Shown here piece by piece: positions 16,582 through 24,790 of a DNA stretch of 44,315 nucleotides. The notes beneath the pieces were generated by a model. It saw only the letters and a program-made list of their open reading frames with translations. It did no database searches and was not told the DNA's origin. The DNA is from Archangium sp. (lineage in GTDB: Bacteria > Myxococcota > Myxococcia > Myxococcales > Myxococcaceae). The position numbers and the translations under genes are program-made. The stretch covers positions 1 to 44,315 of the forward strand of contig JAEUJS010000142.1 in the NCBI GenBank assembly GCA_016792935.1, given 5' to 3'. Positions within the stretch are counted from its first letter, which is position 1, and the number at the start of each line of letters is the position of its first letter.

Positions 16582-18066
16582 TCAGCGTTTGGTGACGCGC
16601 GTGCCGCTGAGCACGATCTTCTTCTCGTTCGCGAGCTTCTCGACGATCGCCACGGTGTTGCGCTCGGCGATCGGCCAGATGAACGACGCGACATCGTCGT
16701 AGGCCTTCGGCACTACGTCGCTGAGCTCCGCGCCCGCTGCGCCGAACGATTCGATCGCTTCCAGCACCTTCGCTTCACGCCACGCGCGGTGCATCGCGTA
16801 TTCGTGCAGCTTCGCGGGGCCGTCAGGCAGCACCGGGCCATGCGCGGGATAGATGGTGCGCACGGGCAAGTCGTTGAGCCGAGCCAGCTGCTTCAAGTAC
16901 TCCGCCATCTCGCCCTCGGGCGGATCGATCACGATGGTGCCGATGCCCGCGACCATGTCTCCGACGATCGCCGCGCGCGTCGCTTGATCGACGAACGTGA
17001 GATGCCCGCGCGCGTGACCCGGCGTGTGCAACACGTCCCACTTCATCTTCAGCGGACCGTTGAGCTCGATCACCTCGCCGTCGCTCAGCAAGCGCGCGAC
17101 CGGAACAGGACAGCGATCGGCAGTGCGCGCGTGCGCCCACACCGGCAGGCCCGTGCGTTTCACGAGTCGTTCCACGCCACCGAGGTGATCTCCGTGGTGG
17201 TGCGTCAGCACGATCGCGATCGGCTTCAGCCCTTCCGGCTTCAGCTGCTCGAGGAACGCCACGAGACGATCGACCTCCGCATCATCCGGAGAGCCGGGAT
17301 CGATCACGATGCACTCACCGGTCCCCAGCACGTAACAACTGGTGTGCGTCGCGGGCGGCAACGTCGGAGTCTGCAGCGGGAACAACATCACGCCGCGCTG
17401 GAACTCGATGCGCTCGGCGATGAAGCCGCTGGTGAGAAAGGGCGCGTTCGAAAGAGCGCGCGCCGCTGAAGGGACATCGACGAACGCGTTCATGCACCGA
17501 ATCGCGTGCAGGTTCGGAGGATGCAGCAGCGCCGTCCCCGCTTCCCACCGCTTCAGCGCGTCGGCTGGCGTGATCCACGCACCATCCGCGAGCTCGCCCT
17601 TCCAAACCGACGCGTGTTGATCGCTCGGCGCCTCAGCGAGGAAGAAGCGCGCATCGAACCCACGCGGCAAGTACGGCGGCGTGATCCACCGCCCGGCTTC
17701 GTGAAACGCCTCGGCACGCAGCGTCAGAGACTCGCGCTTCAACATCGCGTTGAACTCGATCTTCTCGTCGAGCACTTCTCGGCGCAGCGCATCGAGTCGC
17801 GACTGCGCGACCGTCTCGCGAACGAACAACACGCCCGTCTCTTCGAAGACCTCGCGCGCCGCCGCGACGATGAAGGAGCCATCGGTCTTGTCGACCTTGC
17901 CACCGGGGAACGCGAAGAACCCGCCGGCGAACGCGAGCTTCGCTTCACGCTCGAGCCAGAAGACCTCGACGCCTCCCACCACGCGCCTGAAGAGGATCAC
18001 CGCCGACGCATCACGCGGCGGACCACTCGGTGGAACCGAGGGGACTCCGGGCAGCGCTTCACTCAT
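16582..18066 (-). CDS. NUDIX hydrolase-metallo-beta-lactamase fold fusion
   Basis: 494 residues. Residues ~20-200 form a NUDIX domain of the NUDT19-like kind: FPGGKVDKTD and AAAREVFEETGVLF give the box with REVFEE intact; the box's upstream Glu appears replaced. A long helical insert follows, as in that group. Residues ~230-490 form an MBL-fold hydrolase resembling LACTB2: THHHGDHLGG, LHTPGHARGHL, VGDMVAG and AHGP supply the two-metal ligands, then a winged helix-like tail. NUDIX enzymes cleave nucleoside-diphosphate-X bonds (often CoA or ADP-ribose); LACTB2-like enzymes cut RNA or thioesters. Substrates here are unknown. Its start lies within the end of the HD gene (8-base overlap). Confidence 0.9.
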   Translation of the reverse strand: MSEALPGVPSVPPSGPPRDASAVILFRRVVGGVEVFWLEREAKLAFAGGFFAFPGGKVDKTDGSFIVAAAREVFEETGVLFVRETVAQSRLDALRREVLDEKIEFNAMLKRESLTLRAEAFHEAGRWITPPYLPRGFDARFFLAEAPSDQHASVWKGELADGAWITPADALKRWEAGTALLHPPNLHAIRCMNAFVDVPSAARALSNAPFLTSGFIAERIEFQRGVMLFPLQTPTLPPATHTSCYVLGTGECIVIDPGSPDDAEVDRLVAFLEQLKPEGLKPIAIVLTHHHGDHLGGVERLVKRTGLPVWAHARTADRCPVPVARLLSDGEVIELNGPLKMKWDVLHTPGHARGHLTFVDQATRAAIVGDMVAGIGTIVIDPPEGEMAEYLKQLARLNDLPVRTIYPAHGPVLPDGPAKLHEYAMHRAWREAKVLEAIESFGAAGAELSDVVPKAYDDVASFIWPIAERNTVAIVEKLANEKKIVLSGTRVTKR

Positions 18067-19345
18067 CGAGCTTCGCGTTCCCGAGGAGTCTCTCGACGAC
18101 CGCGCTCCCCGCCTTGAACTGATCAGGTCGCACGTACACGCGAGAGAGATGCACGCCGCCAGCGAAGCGCTCGAACAGCGGCGTGTACTTCTGCACGTCG
18201 GTCAGCTTGTTCGTCTGGCGGTCGAGCACGAAGAGCGACGTCGTCTCGCCCTCATCGAAGTACTTGCTCAAGATGCCGCGCGACTCGACGGTGAAGTGCT
18301 GCACACCTCCCGCATCGAGCGCCTTCGACAACTCGCTCAGATCGTACGCCTCGTCACGCTCGGTGAACTGCGCCACGCGCTTGAAGCCGCGCCGATGCGC
18401 GATGCGCTGTGCCCACTCGTTCTTCGACTTCCGCAGTCGCACGTGCAGCGCCATGTCGTCGCACTCGAGAAACGCCTCGGGGTCGGAAGGCACCTCGAAC
18501 TCGCCAGGCGCTTCCTCGTAGTAGCGCTTCAACATCCAGTCGAAGCTGACCGAGGTGTGGTGGAAATAGACCGACAGGAACATGTGGTAGCGGCTCAACA
18601 GAAAGTCTTCGAACGCGAAGACGGCCGCCTTCGACAACGCGAGCACCATTCGTCCGTCGCGTTCCACCGCGCTCAGGTTCTGCAGGATCCAATCGAGGTC
18701 GTACCGGCCGTAGTTCACGCCCGTGTAGAACGAGTCGCGGAGCAGGTAATCCATGCGATCGGCGTCGAGCTCTCCGCTCACGATCGCGCGCAACACGGGA
18801 GTCCAATCCACTCCGGCGATCGCGAAGTTCACCGCGCCGGGCGGCTTCACGCCCATCACCAACGAGGCGACGAGCGCGGAGTCGATGCCGAGCGGCGCAT
18901 ACGCCTCGTCGATGATGCGAGTCAGCTCGGAACGCACCAGCAGCATCGCGGTGAAGTCTTCGTGCGTCGCCTGACCGTCGGGCGATCCAACCCACGCCGG
19001 CAGCGAGAGCGTCGCGCGGGCAGGAGCGATCGACTCCGAAGAATGCGAGAGCGGCATGTGACCGATGTCGTGGCAGAGCACCGCGAGCCGCACGGCTGCG
19101 CGCAGACGATCTCGCTCACGAGGGCTCAGTGACGCGCGCGACGTGATGGCATCGAACAAGCGTGACGCGACGTGCATCGCTCCGAGCGAGTGCGCGTGGC
19201 GGGTGTGGGTCGCGCCAGGGAACGCGAGATCGCCGAAGCCGAGCTGACGTACGTGACGCAGTCGTTGAAACGTGCGGCTGTCGATCACCCGCGCCTCTTC
19301 GTCGCTGACCGTGATGCTTCCGTGAATGGGATCTCGAATGCGCAT
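18059..19345 (-). CDS. HD-domain phosphohydrolase, dNTPase-like
   Basis: 428 residues from the ATG at 19343-19345 (MRIRDPIHGSITV), the canonical opening of this SAMHD1/YwfO-like group; the frame continues upstream but over the divergent ATP-grasp gene. Metal ligands are His50 (TRHAHSLGAMH), His92/Asp93 (LCHDIGHMPLSHSSE) and probably Asp in DADRMDYLLRDSFYTG. The C-terminal half includes the FLLSRYHMFLSVYFHH helix. Such enzymes hydrolyse dNTPs or related nucleotides. The 8-base overlap with the NUDIX-MBL gene suggests the pair act together in nucleotide clean-up. The divergent gap to the ATP-grasp gene is only 38 bases and must hold both promoters. Confidence 0.88.
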   Translation of the reverse strand: MRIRDPIHGSITVSDEEARVIDSRTFQRLRHVRQLGFGDLAFPGATHTRHAHSLGAMHVASRLFDAITSRASLSPRERDRLRAAVRLAVLCHDIGHMPLSHSSESIAPARATLSLPAWVGSPDGQATHEDFTAMLLVRSELTRIIDEAYAPLGIDSALVASLVMGVKPPGAVNFAIAGVDWTPVLRAIVSGELDADRMDYLLRDSFYTGVNYGRYDLDWILQNLSAVERDGRMVLALSKAAVFAFEDFLLSRYHMFLSVYFHHTSVSFDWMLKRYYEEAPGEFEVPSDPEAFLECDDMALHVRLRKSKNEWAQRIAHRRGFKRVAQFTERDEAYDLSELSKALDAGGVQHFTVESRGILSKYFDEGETTSLFVLDRQTNKLTDVQKYTPLFERFAGGVHLSRVYVRPDQFKAGSAVVERLLGNAKLDE

Positions 19346-19383
19346 CGCTGAGCCGCGTGGTACACGAGTCGTCACTTCTTCGC

Positions 19384-20514
19384 ATGCGCATCGCGATCCT
19401 TCACAACCACGACCATGCGCTCCTCGAAGAGGATCCCGGGCGCGAAGCCAGAGAAGACGTGCTCCGCGTCGCGAGCGCCATGCAGACCGCGCTCGGCAAG
19501 CACCCCAGGCACACCGTCTCGCTCTACGGCGTCGAAGGTGACCTCCTCGGTCTCCACGAAGCGATCTCGAGCGACAAGCCCGACGTCGTCGTGAACCTCT
19601 GCGAGTCACTCGCGGCCGATTCGCGCGGCGAGATGTTGGTGCCCGCGATGTTGGAACTGCTCCAGGTCCCGTACACCGGCAGCTCCGCGCTCTCGCTCGC
19701 GCTCGCTCTCCACAAGAACAAGGCGAAAGAGATCCTCAAGGCGCGCGGCGTGCCCACGCCGGAGTTCTGCGTCATTCAGCACGTCGAAGAGCTCGCCTCG
19801 ATCGATCTCCCGTTCCCGCTCATCGTGAAGCCGTCACGCGAAGACGCGTCGGTGGGCATCGACTTCGACTCGGTCGTATCCAGCCGTCAGGGTCTGGGAA
19901 GAGCCGTCGCGCGCACGCTGCGCACCTTCCGTCAGCCCGCGCTCGTCGAGCGCTTCATCGAGGGCCGCGAGATCTACGTGCCGATTCTCGGCAACGCGCC
20001 GCGCCGTCCGCTCCCGCTCTCAGAGATTCGGTTCGGCGCCGCGTTCAACGGCAAGCCGAACGTCGTCAGCTATCGCGCGAAGTGGGACACGCTCTCTGCC
20101 GAGTGCATCGAGAGTCCGTCCGAGACCGCGTCGCTCGGAAAAGAACTGACCGCGCGCTGCATGGCCGTCGCTGAGGCGGCGTTCGAAGCGCTCGAGTGCC
20201 GCGACTATGGTCGCGTCGATCTTCGCGTCGATTCCAGCGGTCAACCGTGGGTCATCGACATCAACCCCAACTGCGATCTCCACCCGCAGGCTGGGTTCGC
20301 CAGAGCCGCGGAGGCCGCCGGCCTCTCGTACGCCGATCTGGCACTGCACCTGGTGGATCTCGCGTGGGAACGTCGTCATGGAAATCAGGCCCCTCGCCTC
20401 GGGCGACCGCCAGCCGCTCGCCGAGCTGCTGAGCCGCATCGAGACCTTCACGCCGGACGAGGTGTCGTGCGCGCTCGAAGTCATCGACGCCGCGCTCACG
20501 CCCAACAACCGTGA
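19384..20514 (+). CDS. ATP-grasp ligase, D-Ala-D-Ala ligase-like
   Basis: 376 residues as read, from the ATG at 19384 (MRIAILHNHDHAL). Features of the D-Ala-D-Ala ligase family are in order: VVNLCESLAADSRGEMLVPA, YTGSSALSLALALHKNKAKE, LIVKPSREDASVGID, LVERFIEGREIYV and the metal-binding DINPNCDLHP near residue 300. The fold appears complete by about residue 333 (LHLVDLAWERR). The last ~45 residues are Arg/Pro/His-rich and lie wholly over the start of the GNAT gene in another frame; they look like an out-of-frame reading rather than real protein. Either the true gene ends by frameshift into the GNAT, or the overlap is genuine. The ligated substrates are unknown. Confidence 0.85.
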   Translation: MRIAILHNHDHALLEEDPGREAREDVLRVASAMQTALGKHPRHTVSLYGVEGDLLGLHEAISSDKPDVVVNLCESLAADSRGEMLVPAMLELLQVPYTGSSALSLALALHKNKAKEILKARGVPTPEFCVIQHVEELASIDLPFPLIVKPSREDASVGIDFDSVVSSRQGLGRAVARTLRTFRQPALVERFIEGREIYVPILGNAPRRPLPLSEIRFGAAFNGKPNVVSYRAKWDTLSAECIESPSETASLGKELTARCMAVAEAAFEALECRDYGRVDLRVDSSGQPWVIDINPNCDLHPQAGFARAAEAAGLSYADLALHLVDLAWERRHGNQAPRLGRPPAARRAAEPHRDLHAGRGVVRARSHRRRAHAQQP

Positions 20515-20845
20515 CTATCAGGTGCGCTGCGCGATCCGCGACACGCGGGTCGTCGGCTACGTCTGCTACGGCCCCACGCCGATGACCGACGGCACGTTCG
20601 ATTTGTATTGGATCGCGTCGGACCCTCTGGTGCGCGGACAAGGCGTCGGAGCGGCGCTCGTCTCTGCGATGGAAGGCGACATTCGCCGTCGCAAGGGCCG
20701 CCTGATTCGCGTCGAGACGTCCGCGATGGAAGCGTACGGCCCGACGCGCGGCTTCTACGCGGCGATGCAATACAAAGAGGAGTCGCGCTTTCGTGACTTC
20801 TACAAGCCCGGCGAAGACCTGATCATTCTGGCGAAACGGTTGTGA
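20378..20845 (+). CDS. GNAT-family N-acetyltransferase
   Basis: 155 residues from the ATG at 20378 (MEIRPLASGDRQPLAELLSR), the natural beginning of the domain. The acetyl-CoA pyrophosphate loop is VRGQGVGAALV, and the final strand/helix VETSAMEAYGPTRGFYAAM is typical. It starts 137 bases before the stop of the ATP-grasp gene, in the +1 frame relative to it, so the two are coupled or parts of one fusion. An amino-acid- or peptide-like substrate shared with the ligase is plausible but inferred. Its end overlaps the convergent vWA gene by 23 bases. Confidence 0.88.
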   Translation: MEIRPLASGDRQPLAELLSRIETFTPDEVSCALEVIDAALTPNNRDYQVRCAIRDTRVVGYVCYGPTPMTDGTFDLYWIASDPLVRGQGVGAALVSAMEGDIRRRKGRLIRVETSAMEAYGPTRGFYAAMQYKEESRFRDFYKPGEDLIILAKRL

Positions 20846-21872
20846 CCGCTTCTTCGACGGGTTCGCACGTCACGCTCACGCGCACGATGGGATTCATCGC
20901 GGTCAAAGCCCCCTGGGGCGACGACGTTGGGTGGCGAATCGCTTTGGCGCACCAGTCTCCGCGCAACACCAGCTCTCCGCGCTGCTGACTCGTCCACGTC
21001 CACCCGTTCGTTCCGCTCGCGTCTTGTGGCACGAAGACGCCGTCGAGCATCACGGTGATGGTGCCGTTCGCGTCGGGCGCGCTCGGAGAGGTGAAGACGC
21101 ACGAGCTCAGCTCGTCGCGAATCGAGGCGAACGCGCTCTGCAGCTGCGCGGCGTCGAGCGCGGAGACGGAGTGAGGCGCGCCTCCACCGGCGAGCGCCAT
21201 CGCGTCGAGCAGCGTGGTTGCGGTGACGTCGCCTCCGATGCCGATGATCCACGTGGGGATTCCGTCGCTCGCGTGTGCAGAGAGCCGCTCGAGCGTGCGC
21301 GCGTCGTCGATGCAGCGCTGCGCGGTCGTGCACGATGTTCCACTCGGGCACGCGCACGACGAGGGATTGAGCGACGCGTTGCAGTTCGGCAAGCCGTCGG
21401 TCGCGAGCACCATCGCGCGTGGCTTCGTCGAAGTGAAACCAGCGGCTGCGACGTCGAGCGCTTCGGCCGTCGGCGTTCCACCCACCAACGTCGAGGTGCG
21501 AACGGTCGAGAGCAGCGCGCTCACCTGCCCTGTCGCCGGCACGAACTCCGGAGCGACCGGCACGCGACACTCGGCCGCCGAGCCCGCTGCGGGAAACAGG
21601 GTCATGCCGAGCGCCATCGTCTCGCTCGTCGTCGGCAAGGTGCTCTCGAGCGCGGAGACCAGCGTGGACCAGCGCGTGCCGTTTCCAAACGCCGACGACA
21701 TCGAGCCCGAGCGATCGAGCACCAACATCACTTCGGGCACCGACGAGGTGAGCGTGAAGTCGCCGGCGATGCATTCCACCTGCTCGGCGAGTGAGTAGGC
21801 CGGGACCAGACGGGTTCGGTCGCAGGCGGTCAGCGAGACGGCCACCAGCAACACCACGAACTGTGAAGACAC
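20823..21872 (-). CDS. vWA-domain lipoprotein
   Basis: 349 residues from a GTG at 21870-21872, picked because it starts a lipoprotein signal (VSSQFVVLLVAVSLTAC, lipobox LTAC). The von Willebrand A domain follows, with MIDAS motif DRSGS in VMLVLDRSGSM, the Thr in GGTPTAEAL and the Asp in MVLATDGLPNC. Several Cys-rich insertions lie in the second half (SSCACPSGTSCTTAQRC). Such myxobacterial lipoproteins bind metal-dependent protein ligands at the envelope; the partner is unknown. The GTG is 58 bases from the divergent small gene at 21931; the longer reading frame from 21926 would crowd that gene. Confidence 0.82.
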   Translation of the reverse strand: MSSQFVVLLVAVSLTACDRTRLVPAYSLAEQVECIAGDFTLTSSVPEVMLVLDRSGSMSSAFGNGTRWSTLVSALESTLPTTSETMALGMTLFPAAGSAAECRVPVAPEFVPATGQVSALLSTVRTSTLVGGTPTAEALDVAAAGFTSTKPRAMVLATDGLPNCNASLNPSSCACPSGTSCTTAQRCIDDARTLERLSAHASDGIPTWIIGIGGDVTATTLLDAMALAGGGAPHSVSALDAAQLQSAFASIRDELSSCVFTSPSAPDANGTITVMLDGVFVPQDASGTNGWTWTSQQRGELVLRGDWCAKAIRHPTSSPQGALTAMNPIVRVSVTCEPVEEAVTTVSPE

Positions 21873-21930
21873 TTCGACCTCGACTTCACTTCCCGCTGCA
21901 TTCGTGACCCGATGTGTGCCCGACATTCAC

Positions 21931-22299
21931 ATGCCGCTGCCCACGCACCAGGATCTCCAGAAGTACGTGCCTTCGACGTGGCCACGCAGGTCGATTCATC
22001 GCCTGCGCATCGAGCCCGCGAATCCGCTGTATCCGTTCTCGTGCGAGACGCTCGATCTGAAGTCGAAGAAGTCCGTCGAGCCCGGCGTCTTCGAGATCGG
22101 CAGCTTCCACGCGCGCACGTGGTTGATCATCGATGCTGACGGAACGCAGAGAGACGTGACGGAAATCCAGGCGCTCCTCGCGCTCGGAGCTGACAAGGCG
22201 CTCATGGCGCTCGAGCTCGGAGACGCCGCCGTCTCGCTGCTCTCTGGAGATCTCATCAACGCGCGGCAGCAGTGGCTGCGCCACCGGGACGGGCGCTGA
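21931..22299 (+). CDS. Small soluble protein coupled to the ceramidase gene
   Basis: 122 residues from the ATG at 21931 (MPLPTHQDLQKYVPS); a GTG at 21904 is the alternative. It has no membrane segment or signal peptide. There is a beta-rich middle (PFSCETLDLKSKKSVEPG, HARTWLIIDADGTQRDV) and a helical end (ALLALGADKALMALELGD). Not recognised. The stop is one base before the ceramidase ATG, so the two are surely cotranscribed and probably work together. Confidence 0.7.
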   Translation: MPLPTHQDLQKYVPSTWPRRSIHRLRIEPANPLYPFSCETLDLKSKKSVEPGVFEIGSFHARTWLIIDADGTQRDVTEIQALLALGADKALMALELGDAAVSLLSGDLINARQQWLRHRDGR

Positions 22300-22300
22300 C

Positions 22301-23008
22301 ATGTGGGAAGGCTGGGAGCTCGCGACGTGCATGCCCAACGACTGCTTCTGCGAAGCGGTGCGTGACGGCGCGATTCGTCAACCGTCGAACACGTGGTCGA
22401 GCCTGACGTTCTGCGTCGCGACGTTCGTGATGATGCCGGCGTTGCTGCGCGGAGAAGTGGGACGACTCACGAAGCTCGAAGCGTGGCTCTTCGCGATCGC
22501 CGTGTTTCTCGTCGGCGTGACGAGCGCGTTCTACCACGCGAGCCTGAGCTTCTTCGGCCAGTACCTCGACGTGCAGTCGATGTACCTGCTCGTGGTGCTC
22601 GCGTTCTCTGTGAATCTCGATGCGCTGCGACCGGGAAAGCCGAAGCAGTTCCTGCTCACGTACGTGTCGATCAACGTCATCTTCGGCGTCTTGCTGGTCT
22701 TCGTGCCCGCCTTCCGCCGGTTCGCGTTCGCTGGCGTCATTCTCTCGGTCATCGCGACCGAGGTGATTCTGCGTCAGAGAAAGCTCCGCGACTGGAACGC
22801 CAAGCCGCTCATCGCCGCTGCCGTGCTGCAAGGCATCGCGTTCGTCATCTGGAATCTCGATCGAGCGCACATCGTCTGCGACCCGACGTTCCCGATTCAG
22901 GGTCACGCGGTGTGGCACACGCTCGGAGCCTGCGCGTCCTTCGCGCTGTGGCGCTACTTCACCAGCGCGAGCGCGAGCGTCACTTCCAGACCACCAGCCA
23001 CGAGCTGA
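22301..23008 (+). CDS. Alkaline ceramidase-like membrane hydrolase (CREST family)
   Basis: 235 residues with about seven membrane helices. The zinc-amidase set of the CREST superfamily is fully present and spaced as in human ACER3: Glu18 in CFCEAV, Ser75 and His79 in SAFYHASL, Asp90 in QYLDVQS, and His202/His206 in HAVWHTLGA. NTWSSLTF near residue 30 is the usual helix-1 signature. Alkaline ceramidases split ceramide into sphingosine and fatty acid in the membrane. Some myxobacteria make sphingolipids, so the substrate could be own or prey lipid (inference). It is one base after the small gene at 21931 and overlaps the convergent PNGase-like gene by 29 bases. Confidence 0.88.
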   Translation: MWEGWELATCMPNDCFCEAVRDGAIRQPSNTWSSLTFCVATFVMMPALLRGEVGRLTKLEAWLFAIAVFLVGVTSAFYHASLSFFGQYLDVQSMYLLVVLAFSVNLDALRPGKPKQFLLTYVSINVIFGVLLVFVPAFRRFAFAGVILSVIATEVILRQRKLRDWNAKPLIAAAVLQGIAFVIWNLDRAHIVCDPTFPIQGHAVWHTLGACASFALWRYFTSASASVTSRPPATS

Positions 23009-24695
23009 GGACGATGTTGCCGAGCGAGGCGTTGACGGGCGCTCCGTTGAAGCGCGTGGTGTACGTCAGCGTGTTCATCGCGCCCTTCGTCACGTCGGAC
23101 GTCACGTCGACCACGTACGGCGCGACGTCTTCACCGGGACACCACCCGCCACGACCGTAGTACCAGGTGCCGTGTTGGTTCGGCACGACGCCGCGGTCGA
23201 CACGCTCGAGGCAACCACTCTCGGTCTGCGCTCCGGGGAACGACTGCACGTGTTCGACGCCGTTCACCACGAAGTGATGGGCGTGGTTGCAGAACTCCGC
23301 GCAGTTGGTCGGCTGCACTCCGCCGTGACCGGTCACCAGAGTCACCAACTCGACCTTCCGCGCGTCGGCAGGAATCAGCACGTTCATCGGCGCCTTCGCG
23401 GAGTCGTACATCGCGTTCCAATCACCGCCGCTCCACAGCGGAGTCGCGCTCACCGGTCGCATGCCGCGCCCCGCGTTCGAGTACCGCAGCGAGAGCGTGA
23501 CCGTGTAGTCGGTCGAGCGCGGATCGAACTGGCCTGACGCCCACCACTGCAATCGCGCGGGCCCGGTGGGAAGCGCGGCGAGCTGCTGCGAGATGTCGGT
23601 CACCCAACGCCCTTCACGCCAATACGGAGTGATCCACCGCGCGACTTCCTGCGTGCACATGCCGGGAGCGGTGCACACCCGCAGATGCGAGAGGTAATCC
23701 CACGCGCCGCACAGCGCGTTCATGTGCTGAGGACATTCGATCGAGAGATCCACCTCCAGCGTGTCGAAGCCCGTCGGATCCGGAAGCATCACGTCCGTCT
23801 CGAGGGTGTCGTGCACGATCTGCTTGCTCGCGATGGTCACCACCGTCGCGCTCTGCGTCGTGAGCCGTTGCGCGCGCGCGAACTCGAACTCGAAGAACTT
23901 CACCTCGTTCGCGAGCAACGGAAGCTCAGGAATCACTCCACCCTGACCGAGCCGGCCGAGCATTCCGACTTCACGAATGCGCTGCGCGCGATCGATGGCG
24001 AACGCGGTGAGCCCATTGCCGAGGTACATCGGCTGATTGGCGATGCGCGCGGCGATCATCCGCCCGGCCCAATCCGTCACGAGATCGAAGCGCGTGGTGA
24101 CGAAGTGCACGTGCGTGAGCCAGTACGCGCGGTCCGCCGGAGCGACCGTCGACAACTGCTGTTCCCACACCGCGCGCGCAGCGTCGAAGCCAGTCGGATC
24201 CGACAAGAAGCCGAACACGTAGTGCACGTGGCGCGGCGACGCGGCGATCAACGACGTGATCGGCTGGTCGAACAGCGCGCGCGTGGAATTCGCTCGCAGC
24301 AACACGACGACTGAGTCGTCTCCAGTCCATTCCTCGGAGAACACCCACGGCCCGTGCGTGGTCGGCAGCGTGAAATCGGCAGCGAGATCGCGCACCGCGG
24401 TGCCGCCCGCCGACGTGTCGAACGGGCGCGTCGGAGCCGCGCGCGCGCACTTGCGAATCGCGAAGCAGTCGAAGGCCGCGGCATCGAGACACGTCGCGCG
24501 CGGCTCGGCGCAGCCGGTCTCACACACGACTTGATCGATCATTCCCGGGCACAGCAGCGCCGCGGTGGCGCAGCGATCGCCACACGAAAAGCCGGCGTCG
24601 GCGACAAACACGCTCGTCGCGCCGTGCTCGAGGGAAGGCGCCGCCTGGACGCAGCCGACCGCGAACGATGCGCACAACACGATGAAGTACTTCAC
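22980..24695 (-). CDS. PNGase F-like peptide-N-glycosidase, exported
   Basis: 571 residues from a GTG at 24693-24695, with GAGGGA seven bases upstream and a signal peptide (VKYFIVLCASFAVGC, a weak lipobox). Residues ~25-75 are Cys-rich; ~80-290 resemble a redoxin-like or unknown domain. From ~310 on it matches the two beta-sandwich domains of Elizabethkingia PNGase F as I recall that sequence: IECP...CGAWDY (catalytic Asp60 equivalent), ARWITPYW, GHG...NCAEFC (Glu206 equivalent) and GRGGWCPG (Arg248, Trp251). Arg61 is Tyr here and the Glu118 position looks like Gln. PNGase F removes N-glycans from glycoproteins. Export fits action on outside substrates. The 3' end overlaps the ceramidase gene. 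Confidence 0.82.
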   Translation of the reverse strand: MKYFIVLCASFAVGCVQAAPSLEHGATSVFVADAGFSCGDRCATAALLCPGMIDQVVCETGCAEPRATCLDAAAFDCFAIRKCARAAPTRPFDTSAGGTAVRDLAADFTLPTTHGPWVFSEEWTGDDSVVVLLRANSTRALFDQPITSLIAASPRHVHYVFGFLSDPTGFDAARAVWEQQLSTVAPADRAYWLTHVHFVTTRFDLVTDWAGRMIAARIANQPMYLGNGLTAFAIDRAQRIREVGMLGRLGQGGVIPELPLLANEVKFFEFEFARAQRLTTQSATVVTIASKQIVHDTLETDVMLPDPTGFDTLEVDLSIECPQHMNALCGAWDYLSHLRVCTAPGMCTQEVARWITPYWREGRWVTDISQQLAALPTGPARLQWWASGQFDPRSTDYTVTLSLRYSNAGRGMRPVSATPLWSGGDWNAMYDSAKAPMNVLIPADARKVELVTLVTGHGGVQPTNCAEFCNHAHHFVVNGVEHVQSFPGAQTESGCLERVDRGVVPNQHGTWYYGRGGWCPGEDVAPYVVDVTSDVTKGAMNTLTYTTRFNGAPVNASLGNIVLSSWLVVWK

Positions 24696-24730
24696 GACCT
24701 CTTCCCTCTCAGACTTCGAGGTGCGTGTCA

Positions 24731-24754
24731 GCCCGCACCGCAAACTTTGCGGGC
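24731..24754. promoter_or_regulatory. Nested palindromes in a divergent gap
   Basis: Two alternative inverted repeats share bases between the PNGase-like gene and the receiver gene: CCGCAAA-C-TTTGCGG (24738-24752), and GCCCGCA (24731-24737) with TGCGGGC (24748-24754). The tight inner palindrome is the size of a dimer operator; in RNA the two pairings exclude each other. The gap is 95 bases and must hold both promoters; no clear -35/-10 was found. Confidence 0.4.
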
Positions 24755-24790
24755 AACCCGAATGACGCGCGGGGCAGGTCGCGTGCGCGC

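Noticed and set aside
16582-18066. Two separate genes (NUDIX and MBL) with a missed stop.
   Set aside because: The frame is open and well coded throughout, and the linker between the domains keeps normal composition.
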